Assembly: GCA_903822375.1 (NCBI GenBank)
Contig: CAIJOU010000661.1
Location: forward strand, 1 to 7,157
Source: Candidatus Hydrogenedentota bacterium
Lineage (GTDB): Bacteria; Hydrogenedentota; Hydrogenedentia; Hydrogenedentales; CAITNO01
Direction: 5' to 3'
Length of the DNA stretch: 7,157 nucleotides
The position numbers and the translations under genes were made by a program. The notes beneath the pieces were generated by a model, which was given only the letters and a program-made list of their open reading frames with translations, made no database searches and was not told the DNA's origin. Positions 6,763-7,157 of the stretch are shown here, in pieces (position 1 is the stretch's first letter; each line of letters begins with the position of its first letter).

Positions 6763-7157
6763 GCGATAGTCCCCATAAGTATGCTCTCCAAACGGTCAAT
6801 GTAATGCCCGAACGAAAAGTCTGCCGCGGCGCGGCGACATCCTTCCCCGCCCATCCGTTCCGCAAGGCCCGGTTCATGCAGCAGCCGGGTCAATGCCGCC
6901 GCGTATGCGGACACGTCCTGTTCCGGCGCCAGCAGTCCCGTTTCTCCGTCCGTCAACCAGTCAGGAATGCCGCCCACAGCAAAACCCGCCACCGGCCTGC
7001 CGAGACGCATGGCCTCCAACCCCACCATTCCAAAGGGCTCGGGCCAGCGCGAGGGCACCGTCACCACCCGCGCGAGACGATAATAGTCTGCAAGCTGCCG
7101 GTGGTCTACCCAGCCGTGAAAAGCGACCCGGTCCGCGAGTTCCAGTTCCCGGCAAAG
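6759..7157 (-). CDS. Glycosyltransferase family 4, C-terminal part (start beyond right edge)
   Basis: The last 132 residues of a GT-B glycosyltransferase, the nucleotide-sugar-binding half. The reading frame stays open to the window edge, so the Met at 7067 (a GTG codon) is internal rather than a start. Visible motifs, numbered from the edge: RVAFHGWVDHRQLADYY (10-26), VVTVPSRWPEPFGMVGLEAM (31-50) with the E-x7-E pair Glu40 and Glu48, GRPVAGFAVGGIPDWLTDGETGLL with the GGIPD loop typical of the family, then a helical tail ending MGTIA. This half is well preserved and shows no frameshift. It belongs to a different GT4 subgroup from its neighbour (SRWPEPFG against SLFEGFG), so the two probably add different sugars or linkages. 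The stop overlaps the next start by 4 nt. Acceptor specificity lies in the missing N-terminal half. Confidence 0.93.
   Translation of the reverse strand, partial: LCRELELADRVAFHGWVDHRQLADYYRLARVVTVPSRWPEPFGMVGLEAMRLGRPVAGFAVGGIPDWLTDGETGLLAPEQDVSAYAAALTRLLHEPGLAERMGGEGCRRAAADFSFGHYIDRLESILMGTIA
6770..6774 (-). promoter_or_regulatory. Shine-Dalgarno site of the complete GT4 gene
   Basis: GGGGA, 7 nt before the ATG at 6762, inside the final codons of the upstream gene. It supports a start at the ATGA overlap. Confidence 0.55.

Overview
The window is a GC-rich bacterial segment carrying six genes, all on the minus strand. They are packed head to tail like one operon read from right to left, and both edges cut through a gene. 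Read in transcription order, the genes are: the C-terminal half of a GT4 glycosyltransferase (7157 to 6759, start outside the window); a complete GT4 glycosyltransferase (6762 to 5617); a membrane polyprenyl-phosphate sugar-1-phosphate transferase (5600 to 4839); a fusion of a degenerate sugar-transferase domain with a WecG/TagA/CpsF (GT26) glycosyltransferase (4833 to 3454); a three-part protein with a nucleotidyltransferase-like domain, a left-handed beta-helix and a degenerate sugar-transferase domain (3424 to 1913); and the first 636 residues of glycogen phosphorylase (1910 to 3, cut by the left edge).

The junctions are a 4-nt ATGA overlap, then gaps of 16, 5, 29 and 2 nt. No stretch longer than 29 nt lacks a gene, and I see no promoter or intrinsic terminator, so the promoter should lie beyond the right edge. 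The layout is that of an extracellular or capsular polysaccharide (or lipid-linked glycan) locus. The canonical transferase would load the first sugar phosphate on undecaprenyl phosphate at the inner membrane. The GT26 domain would probably add the second sugar, and the two GT4 enzymes would extend the chain. Glycogen phosphorylase at the end could supply glucose-1-phosphate for nucleotide-sugar synthesis or tie the locus to storage glucan; this is inference.

The most unusual aspect is three consecutive genes with the sugar-transferase (PGT) fold of which only one keeps the catalytic Asp-Glu pair. In the GT26 fusion the pair reads Asn-Ala, and in the three-part protein it reads Trp-Phe. The nucleotidyltransferase-like domain has also lost its glycine-rich nucleotide loop and the lysine that follows. 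The locus therefore seems to hold one active initiating transferase and two probable pseudo-transferase domains fused to other glycan modules.

The organism cannot be fixed from this segment. High GC, purine-rich Shine-Dalgarno sites and the combination of a glycan locus with glycogen phosphorylase fit a Gram-negative-type environmental bacterium, perhaps of a PVC or Hydrogenedentes-like lineage, but that is a weak guess. There are no RNA genes, mobile elements or CRISPR arrays.
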